The notes: generated by a model from the sequence alone, not told the origin. 64,000 nucleotides of DNA from Streptomyces antibioticus (GCF_002019855.1 NZ_CM007717.1:8317750-8381749), one strand, 5' to 3'. Positions 24,507-33,715 are shown, counted from the first letter of the stretch. Made by a program: numbers and translations.

Positions 24507-26861
24507 TCAGTCGAGCATGAACCAGCCGCGTACCTGGGCCTCGTGATCGATGTAGCGTTCGCCGGAGACGTCGACGACGACCTTGTCGATCGTGCCGCCG
24601 GTGAACGGGAACGGCCCGCGGTAGTCGGGTGTGACCGGTGACGCGTCGTCGCGGCCCACGCAGATCCCGTCCCCGACGACACAGAAGTTGCCGGGCTGGG
24701 TGACGATGTCCTCGTGGCCCACCTCCTGGTCGTCCATGTAGAGGGTGAGGGTGCCCGCGGCGCCGGGCATCGTGGGGTCGGTGCTGCGGCCGGTCGCGGT
24801 GAACTCGGCGGTGAGCACATGCCGGCCCGGCGGGATCTCCCGGTCGGCGTCCACGACCTGGAGATGTGTGCCGACCCAGTTGAACGCGTAGTGCAGACGG
24901 TGGTCCTTGACGTAGAGGCTGTGGCCGCCCGCCACGCCGCCGTGGGCGTAGAGAACGCCCTCGGCGTCCGCCGACCCGATGTCCACCCCGGCGGCGATGG
25001 TGTACGACCGGCCGCTGGTCACCACCCCGGACTGCTCGGGCACCGACGCGGTGTCGGGGTAGTACACGTAACGGTCTCGCTCGGGGCTGCCGTGCGGGCG
25101 GTCGGCCAGCACCTGTTCCAGGGCGTTGCGGTCGTCCAGCGGCAGTCCGTTGTAGCGGCCCGCGTAGTAGTACCAGAGGCTCTTGAGGGTCTCCATCCGG
25201 GCCGGTTCCCGCGCGGCCAGGTCCGTCGACTGCGCACGGTCGGTGCCGAGGTCGTACAGCTCCCAGACGTCGTGCTCGAAGTTGCCCCAGCCGCTCAGCG
25301 GCGGGTGGACCGTGCAGGCCAGCCACCCCTCGTGGTAGATCGACCGCTGCCCCAGCATCGCGTAGAACTGGGTCTGCCGTCCCGGCGCCTCGGGATCGGT
25401 GAGGGACGCCTTGAAGCTCTCGCCCTCGATGGGGTTCTGCGGGTAGCCCTTGAGCACTTCGGGCGGCTCCACGCCCAGCAGATCGTAGAGCGTGGGCACG
25501 ACGTCCACCGCGTGGACGTACTGCCCGCGCACCTCGCCCCGGGCCTCGATCCCCGCCGGCCAGGCGACCACGCACATGTCGGCCACGCCGCCCTCGTAGC
25601 CGGCCCAGCGCTTCCAGTACGGGAACGGCGTGTCGAACGCCCAGGCCCAGCCGGTGTTGTAGTGGTTGTACGACGTCGGACCGCCGAGTTCGTCGAGGTG
25701 TTCCAGGGACAACTCGACCGGGGTGTCGAGGCCGTTGAAGAACCGCCACTCGTTGAACGTCCCGTTCGGACCGCCCTCACCGCTCGCCCCGTTGTCGGAG
25801 ACGGCCACGATGATCGTGTTGTCCAGTTCGCCCGCGGCCTCCAGGAAGTCGATGACCCGGCCCAACTGGTCGTCGGTGTACGAGACATACCCGGCGAACA
25901 CCTCGGCCATCCTGACGAACAGCCGCCGTTCGTCGGCGGTGAGGTCCGCCCAGGGCCGTACGGTGTCGAGCATCGGCCACAACTGCCCGTCAGGGCCCGT
26001 CACTTCGGGTTCGCCGTGCGGGTTGATCGGGGACAGCTCGGTGTCCTCCGGCAGCAGGCCCATCTCCTTCTGCCGGCGCAGGATGCCGGGCCGGATCGCC
26101 TCGTACCCCTCGTCGAAGACGCCCTTGTAGCGGTCCGCCCACTCCTTGAACACATGGTGCGGCGCATGGGCCGCGTCGAGGGAGAGATACATGAAGAACG
26201 GCTTGTCGGGATCGATGACCTTGGCGTTGCGGATGTACTCGATGGCCTTGTCGGAGAAGTCCTTGGCGATGTGATAGCCCTCTTCGGGCGTGGCCGGCGG
26301 GGCGACCGGATGGTTGTCCTGGATCAGGTCCGGGTACCAGCAGCTCGACTCGCCGCCGAGAAAGCCGTAGAACTGCTCGAAGCCGCGCCCCAGCGGCCAA
26401 CGGCCCTTGTACGCAGCCTGGTTGATCTCCTCGCCGGGGGTGAGGTGCCACTTGCCGACGCAGTAGGTGTTGTAGCCGCGCTCGCCCAGGACCTCGGAGA
26501 CGAACCCGTTCTCGAACGGGATCCGGGTGGAGATGCCGGGGAAACCGGAGCTGAACTCGGCGATCGTCGCCATGCCGTTGGACGTCGCGTTCCTGCCGGT
26601 CAGCAGGGAGGCCCGGGTCGGGGAGCACAGCGCCGTGGTGTGGAAGTTCGAGTACCGCACCCCCATGTCGGCGATCCGCGACATGGTGGGCGTCTTCACC
26701 GGACCCCCGAAGCAGTCCATCGTCCCGTAGCCCACGTCGTCCCACGCGATCACCAGCACGTTCGGGGCGTTCTCGGGCGCCTTGGGCGCGAGGTACGGCG
26801 CCCAGTCGGGCTCGGAGTCACGCACGTCGAAGGCGATCTTCCCCCTGAAAGGCTTGGGCAT
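24507..26861 (-). CDS. Arylsulfatase
   Basis: The ATG at 26861 has GAGGAGAA about six bases upstream; the ORF extends further 5' but without a site. The product is 784 residues, as in the large bacterial arylsulfatases. The metal site begins with IAWDDVGYG (~39-47). The formylglycine motif CSPTRASLLTGR has its cysteine at ~79, followed by VGKWHL and DKPFFMYLSLDAAHAPHH. The C-terminal ~200 residues form a beta-rich lectin-like domain (LYVKDHRLHYAFNWVG, LTLYMDDQEVG). There is no signal peptide, so it is probably intracellular. It hydrolyses sulfate esters after activation by a formylglycine-generating enzyme, which is not in the window. Confidence 0.92.
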   Translation of the reverse strand: MPKPFRGKIAFDVRDSEPDWAPYLAPKAPENAPNVLVIAWDDVGYGTMDCFGGPVKTPTMSRIADMGVRYSNFHTTALCSPTRASLLTGRNATSNGMATIAEFSSGFPGISTRIPFENGFVSEVLGERGYNTYCVGKWHLTPGEEINQAAYKGRWPLGRGFEQFYGFLGGESSCWYPDLIQDNHPVAPPATPEEGYHIAKDFSDKAIEYIRNAKVIDPDKPFFMYLSLDAAHAPHHVFKEWADRYKGVFDEGYEAIRPGILRRQKEMGLLPEDTELSPINPHGEPEVTGPDGQLWPMLDTVRPWADLTADERRLFVRMAEVFAGYVSYTDDQLGRVIDFLEAAGELDNTIIVAVSDNGASGEGGPNGTFNEWRFFNGLDTPVELSLEHLDELGGPTSYNHYNTGWAWAFDTPFPYWKRWAGYEGGVADMCVVAWPAGIEARGEVRGQYVHAVDVVPTLYDLLGVEPPEVLKGYPQNPIEGESFKASLTDPEAPGRQTQFYAMLGQRSIYHEGWLACTVHPPLSGWGNFEHDVWELYDLGTDRAQSTDLAAREPARMETLKSLWYYYAGRYNGLPLDDRNALEQVLADRPHGSPERDRYVYYPDTASVPEQSGVVTSGRSYTIAAGVDIGSADAEGVLYAHGGVAGGHSLYVKDHRLHYAFNWVGTHLQVVDADREIPPGRHVLTAEFTATGRSTDPTMPGAAGTLTLYMDDQEVGHEDIVTQPGNFCVVGDGICVGRDDASPVTPDYRGPFPFTGGTIDKVVVDVSGERYIDHEAQVRGWFMLD

Positions 26862-27010
26862 GACGATTCTCCTCGCGTCGCCGGTCCTGAACCGGATGGC
26901 CCCTCCACCGTCACCGGCGACGCCCTCGCCCCGCCTCACCCTCCAGGGGTGACCACTCTCCCGGACCGGCGACTCGCCCGCAGACCAGGAAACCGCTCTT
27001 GACCTGCGTA

Positions 27011-27058
27011 GACGCGGGCTGATGGCCGGGGGTGGGGGAGTGGCCATCAGCCCGCGTC
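27011..27058 (-). terminator. Strong terminator hairpin below the choice-of-anchor A gene
   Basis: Perfect 17-bp arms (27011-27027 and 27042-27058, GACGCGGGCTGATGGCC and its complement) surround a G-rich loop. It lies 33 bases past the stop of the upstream minus-strand gene. Confidence 0.85.
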
Positions 27059-27091
27059 TTCGGTCAGGCGGTCGTAGCTACTGCGGGGAGG

Positions 27092-29629
27092 TCAGGGGTT
27101 GCCGTAGCCGTCTCCGTACCCTTCGTGACCGCGCTTGTTCTTCACCGTGACGGTGATGTCGTCGTCGGTGCCGTTGATGACGTACGGACCGGTCACCGGG
27201 TTGCCGGGCATGACGTAGCCGTTGGGGACGGCGGTCTCCCGCAGGTAGTACGTGCCGTACGCGAGCGGGTCGAAGTCACAGGTGCCCCTGAGGTTCGTGG
27301 TGCACTCACCGGCGAGGGTGTCCGGGTTGACACCGTTGGTCTGAAGTCCGGCCCGGCCGTTCGACTCCTTCCACAGCTCGAACTCGGCACCCGCCAGAGC
27401 CCGCCCGGTCTTGGCGTCGGCCTTCTTGAGACGCAGCGAACCGTCGGGCACGTCGGGCGTCCTCGTGTTCCTGGCGATCACGGACACACCGGCGTCGGCG
27501 TTGTCGTCGGTGAGGGTCAGTGGTCCGAAGACGGCGGGGTTGGGGAGGTCGTAGCCGTTCGGGGCCGCGGTTTCCTGCCAGTAGTAGGTGCCGGTCGGGA
27601 CGGTCTCGGCGCATTCGCCGTCGGCCCCCGTGGTGCACGGGTCGCCGACTTGGGTGTCGGGGTTGGTGCCGTCGGTCTGGAGTCCGGCTTGGTCGTTGGT
27701 CTCGCGCCAGAGTTGGAATTCGGCGCCGGGCAGTGGGGCGTTGGTGTCGGCGTCTACCTTGTCGACGCTGACCGAGCCTTGGGTCGGGGGCTGGGGTGTG
27801 CGGGTGTTCTCCGCCGTGATGGAGACGCCGGCGTCGGCGTTGTCTTCGGTGAGGGTGAGCGGTCCGAAGACGGCCGGGTTGGGCAGGTCGTAGCCGGTGG
27901 GTGCGGCGGTCTCCTGCCAGTAGTAGGTGCCGATCTCGACCGTCTCGGCGCATTCGCCGTCGGCCCCCGTGGTGCACGGGTCCCCGACCTGGGTGTCCGG
28001 GTTCGTGCCGTCGGTCTGGAGTCCGGCTTGGTCGTTGGTCTCGCGCCAGAGTTGGAATTCGGCGCCGGGCAGTGGGGCGTTGGTGTCGGCGTCTACCTTG
28101 TCGACGCTGACCGAGCCTTGGGTCGGGGGCTGGGGTGTGCGGGTGTTCTCCGCCGTGATGGAGACGCCGGCGTCGGCGTTGTCTTCGGTGAGGGTGAGCG
28201 GTCCGAAGACGGCCGGGTTGGGCAGGTCGTAGCCGGTGGGTGCGGCGGTCTCCTGCCAGTAGTAGGTGCCGATCTCGACCGTCTCGGCGCATTCGCCGTC
28301 GGCCCCTGTCGTGCACGGGTCCCCGACCTGGGTGTCCGGGTTCGTGCCGTCGGTCTGGAGGCCCGCTTCGTCGTTGGTCTCGCGCCACAACTGGAACTCG
28401 GCGCCGGCCAGTGGCGCGTCGGTCTCCGCGTCCACCTTGTCCACGCTGACCGAACCGGTGACCGGGGTCGGGGTGTCGGAGTCGCACCGAAGGTCGGCGT
28501 TGAAGGGGAAGTAGTGGATCTCGCCCGCGTTGACCGCGCCGCCGCCGGATCCGCCGGACAGCGGGCCCGCGACGAGTTCGTGGGTGATGATGTCGCCCTC
28601 GATGTTCGCCGGGTCGAGGTCGGTCAGCTTAGCGCGGGGGGCGTAGATCGTGCCCTCGACCGTGTCGCCCTCCTCGATGGTGATGTCGGTGGCGTCGGCG
28701 AAGTTCCACAGGATGTACGGCGCCTGGTCCCCGGACACGCCCGCGAGGGTGGGCGTGTTCCAGGTGAGGACGCCGGCGCTGCCCGTGGTGTCCACGTTGA
28801 TGAGCAGCGGGGTGTCGGCGGTGGGCTCGTCCTGGAAGGTCAGCTCGTCGATGTTGTTGAGCTGCTCGCCGGTCAGGCGCAGCACGTTGGTCTGCCCCGA
28901 GGTGAGCGCGATCTCGATGTCCGAGCCCGGCGGGATCGTGTTCTGGTCGGGCAGCGGGACGCCGTTGCCGTCCAGCAGGATCACGGTCGCCGCGCAGGTG
29001 GCCATCGAGTCGGCCCGGTCGCGGTAGGTGGAGAACAGCGTCGTGAAGTCCATCAGGCCGGACTGCTGGACCGAGGCCACCGGCTGCTGGACGGTGAGCT
29101 GCACACGCGGCGTGGAGTTGTAGCCGGCGCCGTCGGCCACGATCTGCGTGTTGACGCTCGCCCCGTTCTGGTCCTCGATGAGAACGTCGCTGGCAGACGT
29201 GTCGCCGATCTTGGCGTAACCATTCTGCAGAACCTGGAGGACGCCGGACGGGCTGCTCCCCGCGTAGTCGACGCCGCCGCCGACGAGAAGGGCGGTCGGC
29301 TGGTCGTCGCCGGGGGCGGTGAAGGTGCCGGGGGTGTTGAGGGCGACGTTGTAGTTGCTGCCGAACGTGAGGTTCCCGCCGACGGCGACCGGGCCTTCCG
29401 ACTCGGTGCTGCCGAACGTCGCGTTGCTCTCCGTCACGACCCCGAAGCCGTTGTTGCCGGCGACCGGATTCCCGATGTCGACGGGGGCGAGCGCGGCGGC
29501 GCCCGCCGGGCCGCCGGTCAGCACGAAGGCCGTCAGCAGCCCCATGCCGGCAAGCCCTGCGGCGGCACGCGACGGGAGCCGGCGCACGGACGGGCCACTA
29601 CGGACGGTGTTCAAAGGCGGTCGTTTCAT
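27092..29629 (-). CDS. Choice-of-anchor A surface protein with four SpaA-like (collagen-binding B/pilin) repeats
   Basis: The product is 845 residues. It has a signal peptide (MKRPPLNTVR, then a hydrophobic stretch ending near GGPAGAA), and a choice-of-anchor A domain up to ~residue 390 (SEGPVAVGGNLTFG, LLVGGGVDYAG, TVEGTIYAPRAKLTDL). Four ~113-residue modules follow, each starting like SVSVDKVDA and containing LAGAEFQLW, GTYYWQETAAP and GYDLPNPAVFGP. These lysine/glutamate positions match SpaA-type domains that form internal isopeptide bonds. The three N-terminal repeats are nearly identical at DNA level; the fourth has diverged. The C-terminus ends in GHEGYGDGYGNP with no LAXTG motif, so attachment is unclear. 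A secreted adhesin or surface-stalk role is inferred. Confidence 0.85.
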   Translation of the reverse strand: MKRPPLNTVRSGPSVRRLPSRAAAGLAGMGLLTAFVLTGGPAGAAALAPVDIGNPVAGNNGFGVVTESNATFGSTESEGPVAVGGNLTFGSNYNVALNTPGTFTAPGDDQPTALLVGGGVDYAGSSPSGVLQVLQNGYAKIGDTSASDVLIEDQNGASVNTQIVADGAGYNSTPRVQLTVQQPVASVQQSGLMDFTTLFSTYRDRADSMATCAATVILLDGNGVPLPDQNTIPPGSDIEIALTSGQTNVLRLTGEQLNNIDELTFQDEPTADTPLLINVDTTGSAGVLTWNTPTLAGVSGDQAPYILWNFADATDITIEEGDTVEGTIYAPRAKLTDLDPANIEGDIITHELVAGPLSGGSGGGAVNAGEIHYFPFNADLRCDSDTPTPVTGSVSVDKVDAETDAPLAGAEFQLWRETNDEAGLQTDGTNPDTQVGDPCTTGADGECAETVEIGTYYWQETAAPTGYDLPNPAVFGPLTLTEDNADAGVSITAENTRTPQPPTQGSVSVDKVDADTNAPLPGAEFQLWRETNDQAGLQTDGTNPDTQVGDPCTTGADGECAETVEIGTYYWQETAAPTGYDLPNPAVFGPLTLTEDNADAGVSITAENTRTPQPPTQGSVSVDKVDADTNAPLPGAEFQLWRETNDQAGLQTDGTNPDTQVGDPCTTGADGECAETVPTGTYYWQETAAPNGYDLPNPAVFGPLTLTDDNADAGVSVIARNTRTPDVPDGSLRLKKADAKTGRALAGAEFELWKESNGRAGLQTNGVNPDTLAGECTTNLRGTCDFDPLAYGTYYLRETAVPNGYVMPGNPVTGPYVINGTDDDITVTVKNKRGHEGYGDGYGNP
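27443..28456 (-). repeat. Three tandem 339-bp repeats inside the surface-protein gene
   Basis: Units run about 28456-28118, 28117-27779 and 27778-27443. The middle unit and parts of its neighbours are almost identical base for base, including synonymous positions. This implies recent duplication or gene conversion. The period is 113 codons. Confidence 0.85.
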
Positions 29630-29843
29630 GGCTGAAAGTTATGGTTGTGGCTCGTTTTCGACTGGTACGTGTTTGTGACACTCCGTGTGATCACTCGTCT
29701 GGCCACTCGGCGGGGAACGCCGGTGGGCCTTCGCGACGAACATGGACAAGACCAACCCCGGAACCCGCACATGGCCCACCTGCGCCGCCCGGGGCCTCGT
29801 GTTGTTGCCCGCCGATGATCGTCCCGGTCACGATACTGACCAC

Positions 29844-30845
29844 ATGCCCGGCCAACTCCGTGCCAAAGTCCTGCCGGACCGGCAACGCCGATCCCTGGAC
29901 GATCTCCAGCAGGACCTCGATCTCTCGTCCGGGGACAGCCGGTCGAAGCAGTCGGCGTTCTGGACCATGCTCACGCTGTCCGCGGTCATCGCCGCGTGCG
30001 GCATCCTGACGAACTCCACCGCCACCGTCATCGGCGCGATGATCATCGCCCCGCTCTCCACCCCCATCATGGGCATCGCCCTCGGTGCCGTACAGCGCCG
30101 CCGCAGTTCGGCCGCCGCCTTCGTGGCCTTCGGATGCCTGCTGGTGATCACGGTCGGGGCGGTGGCCTCACTGGTCGTGCCCCCGTCCTACGACCTCCTG
30201 ACCAACAGCCAGATCTCCGGCCGCACCTCACCGGGACTGCTCGACCTGGTCTCCGCCCTGGCCACGGGCTTCGCCGGCGCCGTGGCGCTGGCCCGCAAGG
30301 ACGTCGCCGCCGTACTGCCCGGAGTGGCCATCGCGATCTCCCTCGTCCCGCCCCTCGTCGTCACCGGCGTCTGCGCCGGCCAGACGGCGTGGTGGCTGGC
30401 GCTGGGCGCGCTGGTGCTCTTCCTGTCCAACCTCTTCGCCCTCGTCTTCGCCGGCATGGTCGTCTTCACGGTCCTCACCTACGCCCCGGCCGACGGCAGC
30501 CGCGCCCACCACGGACCACGCCGCGCCCACGTCATGCTCGGACTGCTCTTCACGGCCGTCCTGCTCCCGCTGGGCGCCAACACGGTCGCCACCGTCCTGC
30601 TCAACACCTGGACCCTCAGAGCCAAGAGCGCCGCCGAGCAGTGGCTCGCCGACACCCCAGGGGCGATGGTCACCGGCGTCGACGCACGCTCCCGGACCCT
30701 GTACATCCATGTGCGCAGCCCCAGCGAGCTGCCTCCGATCGACGGGCTGCTCAGCAGCCTTGAGGGTCAGGTCCCCGACGGCGTCCCCATCGTCGTCGAC
30801 AGCACACGCGGCCGGGAGATCACGGCCGGCAAGGTCGGTGGATGA
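29844..30845 (+). CDS. DUF389 (TIGR00341-type) membrane protein
   Basis: The product is ~333 residues from ATG 29844; the frame extends to 29742 but the added residues look unlike protein. It has six or more hydrophobic helices. The family signature is clear: AFWTMLTLSAVIAACGILTNSTATVIGAMIIAPLSTPIMGIALG read in parts, then GFAGAVALARKDVAAVLPGVAIAISLVPPL. The C-terminus is a soluble ~90-residue domain. The function of DUF389 proteins is unknown; a transport role is often proposed. It is divergent from the anchor-A gene and convergent with the pentapeptide-repeat gene. No clear ribosome-binding site was seen. Confidence 0.8.
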   Translation: MPGQLRAKVLPDRQRRSLDDLQQDLDLSSGDSRSKQSAFWTMLTLSAVIAACGILTNSTATVIGAMIIAPLSTPIMGIALGAVQRRRSSAAAFVAFGCLLVITVGAVASLVVPPSYDLLTNSQISGRTSPGLLDLVSALATGFAGAVALARKDVAAVLPGVAIAISLVPPLVVTGVCAGQTAWWLALGALVLFLSNLFALVFAGMVVFTVLTYAPADGSRAHHGPRRAHVMLGLLFTAVLLPLGANTVATVLLNTWTLRAKSAAEQWLADTPGAMVTGVDARSRTLYIHVRSPSELPPIDGLLSSLEGQVPDGVPIVVDSTRGREITAGKVGG

Positions 30846-30866
30846 CGCCCTTGGGACGACGTCCGG

Positions 30867-32000
30867 TCAGGGAGTGGACCGCAGCGGCGGCGCCTGCCAC
30901 GTCATCCCGGGCGGCTGGAGGAGGGGCGAGGGCTCGGGGCCCGGGTCGTCGGTGGCGACGACTCCGGCGGCCGTCGGGTCGAAGCCCTCGGGCCAACGGG
31001 TGCGACCGCTGGCCAGGGCGCCGGTCAGACGCGCTTCGGCGAGGTCCGCGGTGCTCAGGTCGGTGCCGCGCAGGTCCGCCAGGCGAAGGTCGGCGCGTCG
31101 GAGGACCGCGCCACGGGCGTCGGCCTTGCGCAAGGTCGCCTCGCGCAGGTCGGTCTCGGTGAAGTCGGCGTCACGCAGGTCGGTTTCGACCAGCTTCGCG
31201 CCCCGCAGGTCGGCCAGGACGCAGCGGGCCCGGCGGAGGATCGCCGTCGTCAGGTCGGTGTGCCGCAGGTTGACCGAGACCAGGGACGCCTGGGTCAGAT
31301 TGGCGTGGTAGAAGCCCGCCGCCTCCATGCAGGTGCGGTCGAAGTTGACCTCGGGGAACCACAGTCCGTCGCAGTCGGCGCGGCGCAGGTCGGTCACGCT
31401 CAGATTGACCCAGGACTGCTCCCGGTCCCGGCACAGCACGCCGAGCGCGGTCAGCGCCACCTGCGCGTCGGCCGCGCGGGTCTCCAGCGGCGCGATGTCG
31501 TTGATGGGCACGTCCGCCGCCGGTGACCGCGGCTCGGTGGGCGGCCAGGGCAGATGGGTCCGCAGATACGCGGCCTGGATGGAGATGATGGCTTCCCGGT
31601 CCCGGCCGGACTGCTCCGCGATCCGCCACAGCGCGTGCAACCCGCCGATACGCACATCCAGCTTGTCACTGCCGAGCTGGTCGACGGCCCGGCTGAACCG
31701 GTCGGTGACATAGCCTTCCTGAGTGGCACGCAACCCGTCCTGGCTGACCCGCAGTTGCCGCCAGGTGGCGTACGCACCGAAGAGCAGCACCAAGCCGCCG
31801 ACCACCTGAAGAAGCGTGGTCCGGACATCGTTCACCGCCTTCAGCCGATCCTGCGCGGCGACGTTCGCCCCGGCGAGATCGTGATCGACCACCACACCCG
31901 GCAGCACGACGAACACCGCCCCCAGAACGGCCACCCCCACCGCCCCGGCCAGCAGCCCTACGACCACCCGCCGGCCCTGGCCCGGTTCCCCCGTCTCCAT
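30867..32000 (-). CDS. Pentapeptide-repeat membrane protein
   Basis: The product is 377 residues from ATG 32000 (METGEPGQG). Two hydrophobic helices occupy the N-terminal third (VVVGLLAGAVGVAVLGAVFVVLP and TTLLQVVGGLVLLFGAYATW, read in parts). The linker has LRVSQDGLRATQEGYVTDRFSRAVDQLGS, common to this actinobacterial group. The C-terminal half contains about twenty A(D/N)Lxx pentapeptides (TDLRDADFTETDLREATL), forming a right-handed beta-helix. Such proteins are of unknown function in streptomycetes; some relatives mimic DNA, but this membrane-linked form may scaffold other proteins. Confidence 0.85.
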   Translation of the reverse strand: METGEPGQGRRVVVGLLAGAVGVAVLGAVFVVLPGVVVDHDLAGANVAAQDRLKAVNDVRTTLLQVVGGLVLLFGAYATWRQLRVSQDGLRATQEGYVTDRFSRAVDQLGSDKLDVRIGGLHALWRIAEQSGRDREAIISIQAAYLRTHLPWPPTEPRSPAADVPINDIAPLETRAADAQVALTALGVLCRDREQSWVNLSVTDLRRADCDGLWFPEVNFDRTCMEAAGFYHANLTQASLVSVNLRHTDLTTAILRRARCVLADLRGAKLVETDLRDADFTETDLREATLRKADARGAVLRRADLRLADLRGTDLSTADLAEARLTGALASGRTRWPEGFDPTAAGVVATDDPGPEPSPLLQPPGMTWQAPPLRSTP

Positions 32001-32157
32001 GGGGACGAGGCTAGGCGTCGCACGAAAGACGATCAAGAGTGCTGTGTCATGGGCCGTGACAGCCAACCGACGTACAGGCTGGCTGTGTTGCGCGGTTTCA
32101 CGGTGCCGGCTCGCAGCGGCTTTGGCTCGACTCCCTCGATGCGGACCCCCTACTGGA

Positions 32158-32256
32158 CCGAAGTACGTCAACGGCCTCGACCTCCTCGACGGCCTGGGCC
32201 TGGGCGCGGTGACCGACGACGTGGCGGGCGTTGTCCGGTCGTTCGGGGAGTACTGA
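32158..32256 (+). pseudogene. Possible 3' remnant of a lost gene
   Basis: About 30 codons ending in a stop at 32254-32256 (KYVNGLDLLDGLGLGAVTDD, then VAGVVRSFGEY) look like genuine, well-biased protein coding sequence. Upstream in the same frame the sequence becomes low-quality Arg/Cys/Pro and no start with a ribosome-binding site is found. It may be the tail of a deleted gene. The parent family is not recognised. Confidence 0.3.
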
Positions 32257-32447
32257 GGACTCTCTCAGGAGGCCACATGGCTCGCCCCTGCCAGGCGCCC
32301 CCGTTGCGGAGGGACAATCGGCGCGGCCCACGGTTCCCCGCGTCCCCAAGGCGCACGGTGTGTCTGACCGGCGCCTCGGCCCGGTGACGCTGCGGTGGAT
32401 GTGAGCCTGTCGGCCGACGCAGGTCTGCGGCACCGGTGCCGCGACGT

Positions 32448-32502
32448 TTGTGCAACCCTGAGGTTGCGCAAAAACCTTCGCTGTGCAACTCTGAAGTTGC
32501 AC
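32448..32502. promoter_or_regulatory. Twin palindromic operators ahead of the SRPBCC-ArsR pair
   Basis: Box 1 (32448-32471) is TTGTGCAACC-CTGA-GGTTGCGCAA with one mismatch. Box 2 (32483-32502) is GTGCAACT-CTGA-AGTTGCAC and is perfect. The centres are 33 bp apart, about three helical turns, and lie 64-97 bases before the start codon at 32556. Autoregulation by the ArsR-type protein encoded in this pair is inferred. Confidence 0.6.
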
Positions 32503-32555
32503 GTTCTCCGTTCGGCAGACGGCCGAACAGGCGGACGACAGGGACGGAGCACGCC

Positions 32556-32990
32556 ATGACTGCTGACCGGATCGAGCGCGAGATCGTGATCGACGCGGCC
32601 CCGGAGAAGGTCTGGCCGCTGGTGGCCGAGCCGGGCTTCTGGGCGACCGACGACGAGGGCGTGCGCGGCACGCGGGCCGTCGAGGGCCAGTCGCTCGTCG
32701 CCCACCACTCCACGCACGGTGACTTCCCCGTGCGTGTGGAGAAGGCCGACCCGCCACGCTATCTGGCGTACCGCTGGGTGAGTGCGTTCCCAGGAGAAGA
32801 GCTGCGCGAGGGCAACTCCACGCTCGTGGAGTTCACCCTGACCCCCGAGGGCGCGGGCACCCGGCTGCGCGTCGTGGAGAGCGGGTTCGCCGCTCTGCCG
32901 ACGTCCGAGGACAACCGCGACAACGTGATCAAGGACCACACCGTCGGATGGGAGCAGTGCCTCACCGCTCTCGCCGCTCGGGCGGCGTGA
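32556..32990 (+). CDS. SRPBCC (AHSA1-like) domain protein
   Basis: The product is 144 residues starting at ATG 32556. It shows the START/AHSA1 fold marks: REIVIDAAPEKVWPLVAEPGFWATDDEG at the front (read in parts), PRYLAYRWVSAFPGEELREG in the middle and TPEGAGTRLRVVESGF, ending with a long helix. It probably binds a small hydrophobic ligand. The downstream ArsR regulator overlaps it by 4 bp, a pairing common in actinobacteria where the SRPBCC protein and repressor form one transcript. Confidence 0.88.
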   Translation: MTADRIEREIVIDAAPEKVWPLVAEPGFWATDDEGVRGTRAVEGQSLVAHHSTHGDFPVRVEKADPPRYLAYRWVSAFPGEELREGNSTLVEFTLTPEGAGTRLRVVESGFAALPTSEDNRDNVIKDHTVGWEQCLTALAARAA

Positions 32991-33349
32991 GCACCGTGGC
33001 GGACCGGCACGCCGTCGACAGCGACGTCGTCGACAGCGTCCTGGCCGCGTTGGCCGATCCGACCCGCCGGCGGATGCTGGACCTGCTCTCCGCGCAGGGC
33101 CAGGCCACCGCGACCACACTCGCCGGGGGACTTCCGATCTCGCGGCAGGCCGTCGTCAAGCATCTGGCTGTTCTCGACGCGGCCGGGCTGGTCGGCAGCG
33201 TGAAGGTCGGACGTGAGGTCCGGTACTCCGTGCGCCCCGAGGCGCTGGATGCCACAGCCCGCTGGATGAGCGCGCTCGCATCCGACTGGGACCGGCGCCT
33301 GGCGAAGATCAAGCGCGTCGCGGAGGCGGCGGAGCAGGACGCGCCCTGA
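32987..33349 (+). CDS. ArsR-family transcriptional regulator
   Basis: The GTG at 32987 overlaps the SRPBCC stop (GTGA). The product is 120 residues. The winged helix is typical: LAALADPTRRRMLDLLSAQG, TATTLAGGLPISRQAVVKHLAVLDAAGLV and VGREVRYSVRPEAL (read in parts). There is no cysteine metal-binding motif, so it belongs to the metal-independent ArsR group that partners SRPBCC proteins. It likely binds the twin palindromes upstream of the operon. Confidence 0.9.
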   Translation: MSTVADRHAVDSDVVDSVLAALADPTRRRMLDLLSAQGQATATTLAGGLPISRQAVVKHLAVLDAAGLVGSVKVGREVRYSVRPEALDATARWMSALASDWDRRLAKIKRVAEAAEQDAP

Positions 33350-33445
33350 CGGCGGGCGCGCGGGATTCCAGGCCGTCGGGGCACGCCAACGGACGTTCGT
33401 GGACCGGCACATGCCCTGGTACCCACCTCACAGAAGGAGCCCCCG

Positions 33446-33715
33446 ATGGACACCGCCCCGCTCAGGGACGCCTACCGAGCACAGCTCAACGCCCAGGCGG
33501 ACGCCCTGTGCGGGCTCGGCGGACCGATGCTCAGCGAGACCGAACTCGACACTCCGGTACCGGCTTTGCTCCTGTCCAACGGCAAAGTTGTGGTCGACCA
33601 GCCCGTACCTCTGAGGGGCATCATCACCGGCTTGGCGGAGGTCGAGCTTCCCGGTCACACGCGACAACTCCTGGCCCTGCTACCGAAAGACAGCGGGCAC
33701 CAGGCCATGACCTGA
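33446..33715 (+). CDS. Small hypothetical protein
   Basis: The product is 89 residues, with AAGGAG seven bases before its ATG and good third-position GC bias. There is no recognisable domain, signal peptide or membrane helix. The middle (LLLSNGKVVVDQPVPLRGIITG) looks like a small beta-rich fold. It lies after the ArsR gene and converges on the CobW gene. Confidence 0.55.
   Translation: MDTAPLRDAYRAQLNAQADALCGLGGPMLSETELDTPVPALLLSNGKVVVDQPVPLRGIITGLAEVELPGHTRQLLALLPKDSGHQAMT

Noticed and set aside
24714..27002. 762-residue frame antisense to the arylsulfatase
   Set aside because: Low-complexity Val/Gly/Arg sequence mirroring the codon bias of the sulfatase gene.
27032..29635. 867-residue frame antisense to the anchor-A protein, with internal repeats
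   Set aside because: The repeats are the complement of the real SpaA-like repeats, and the composition is not protein-like.
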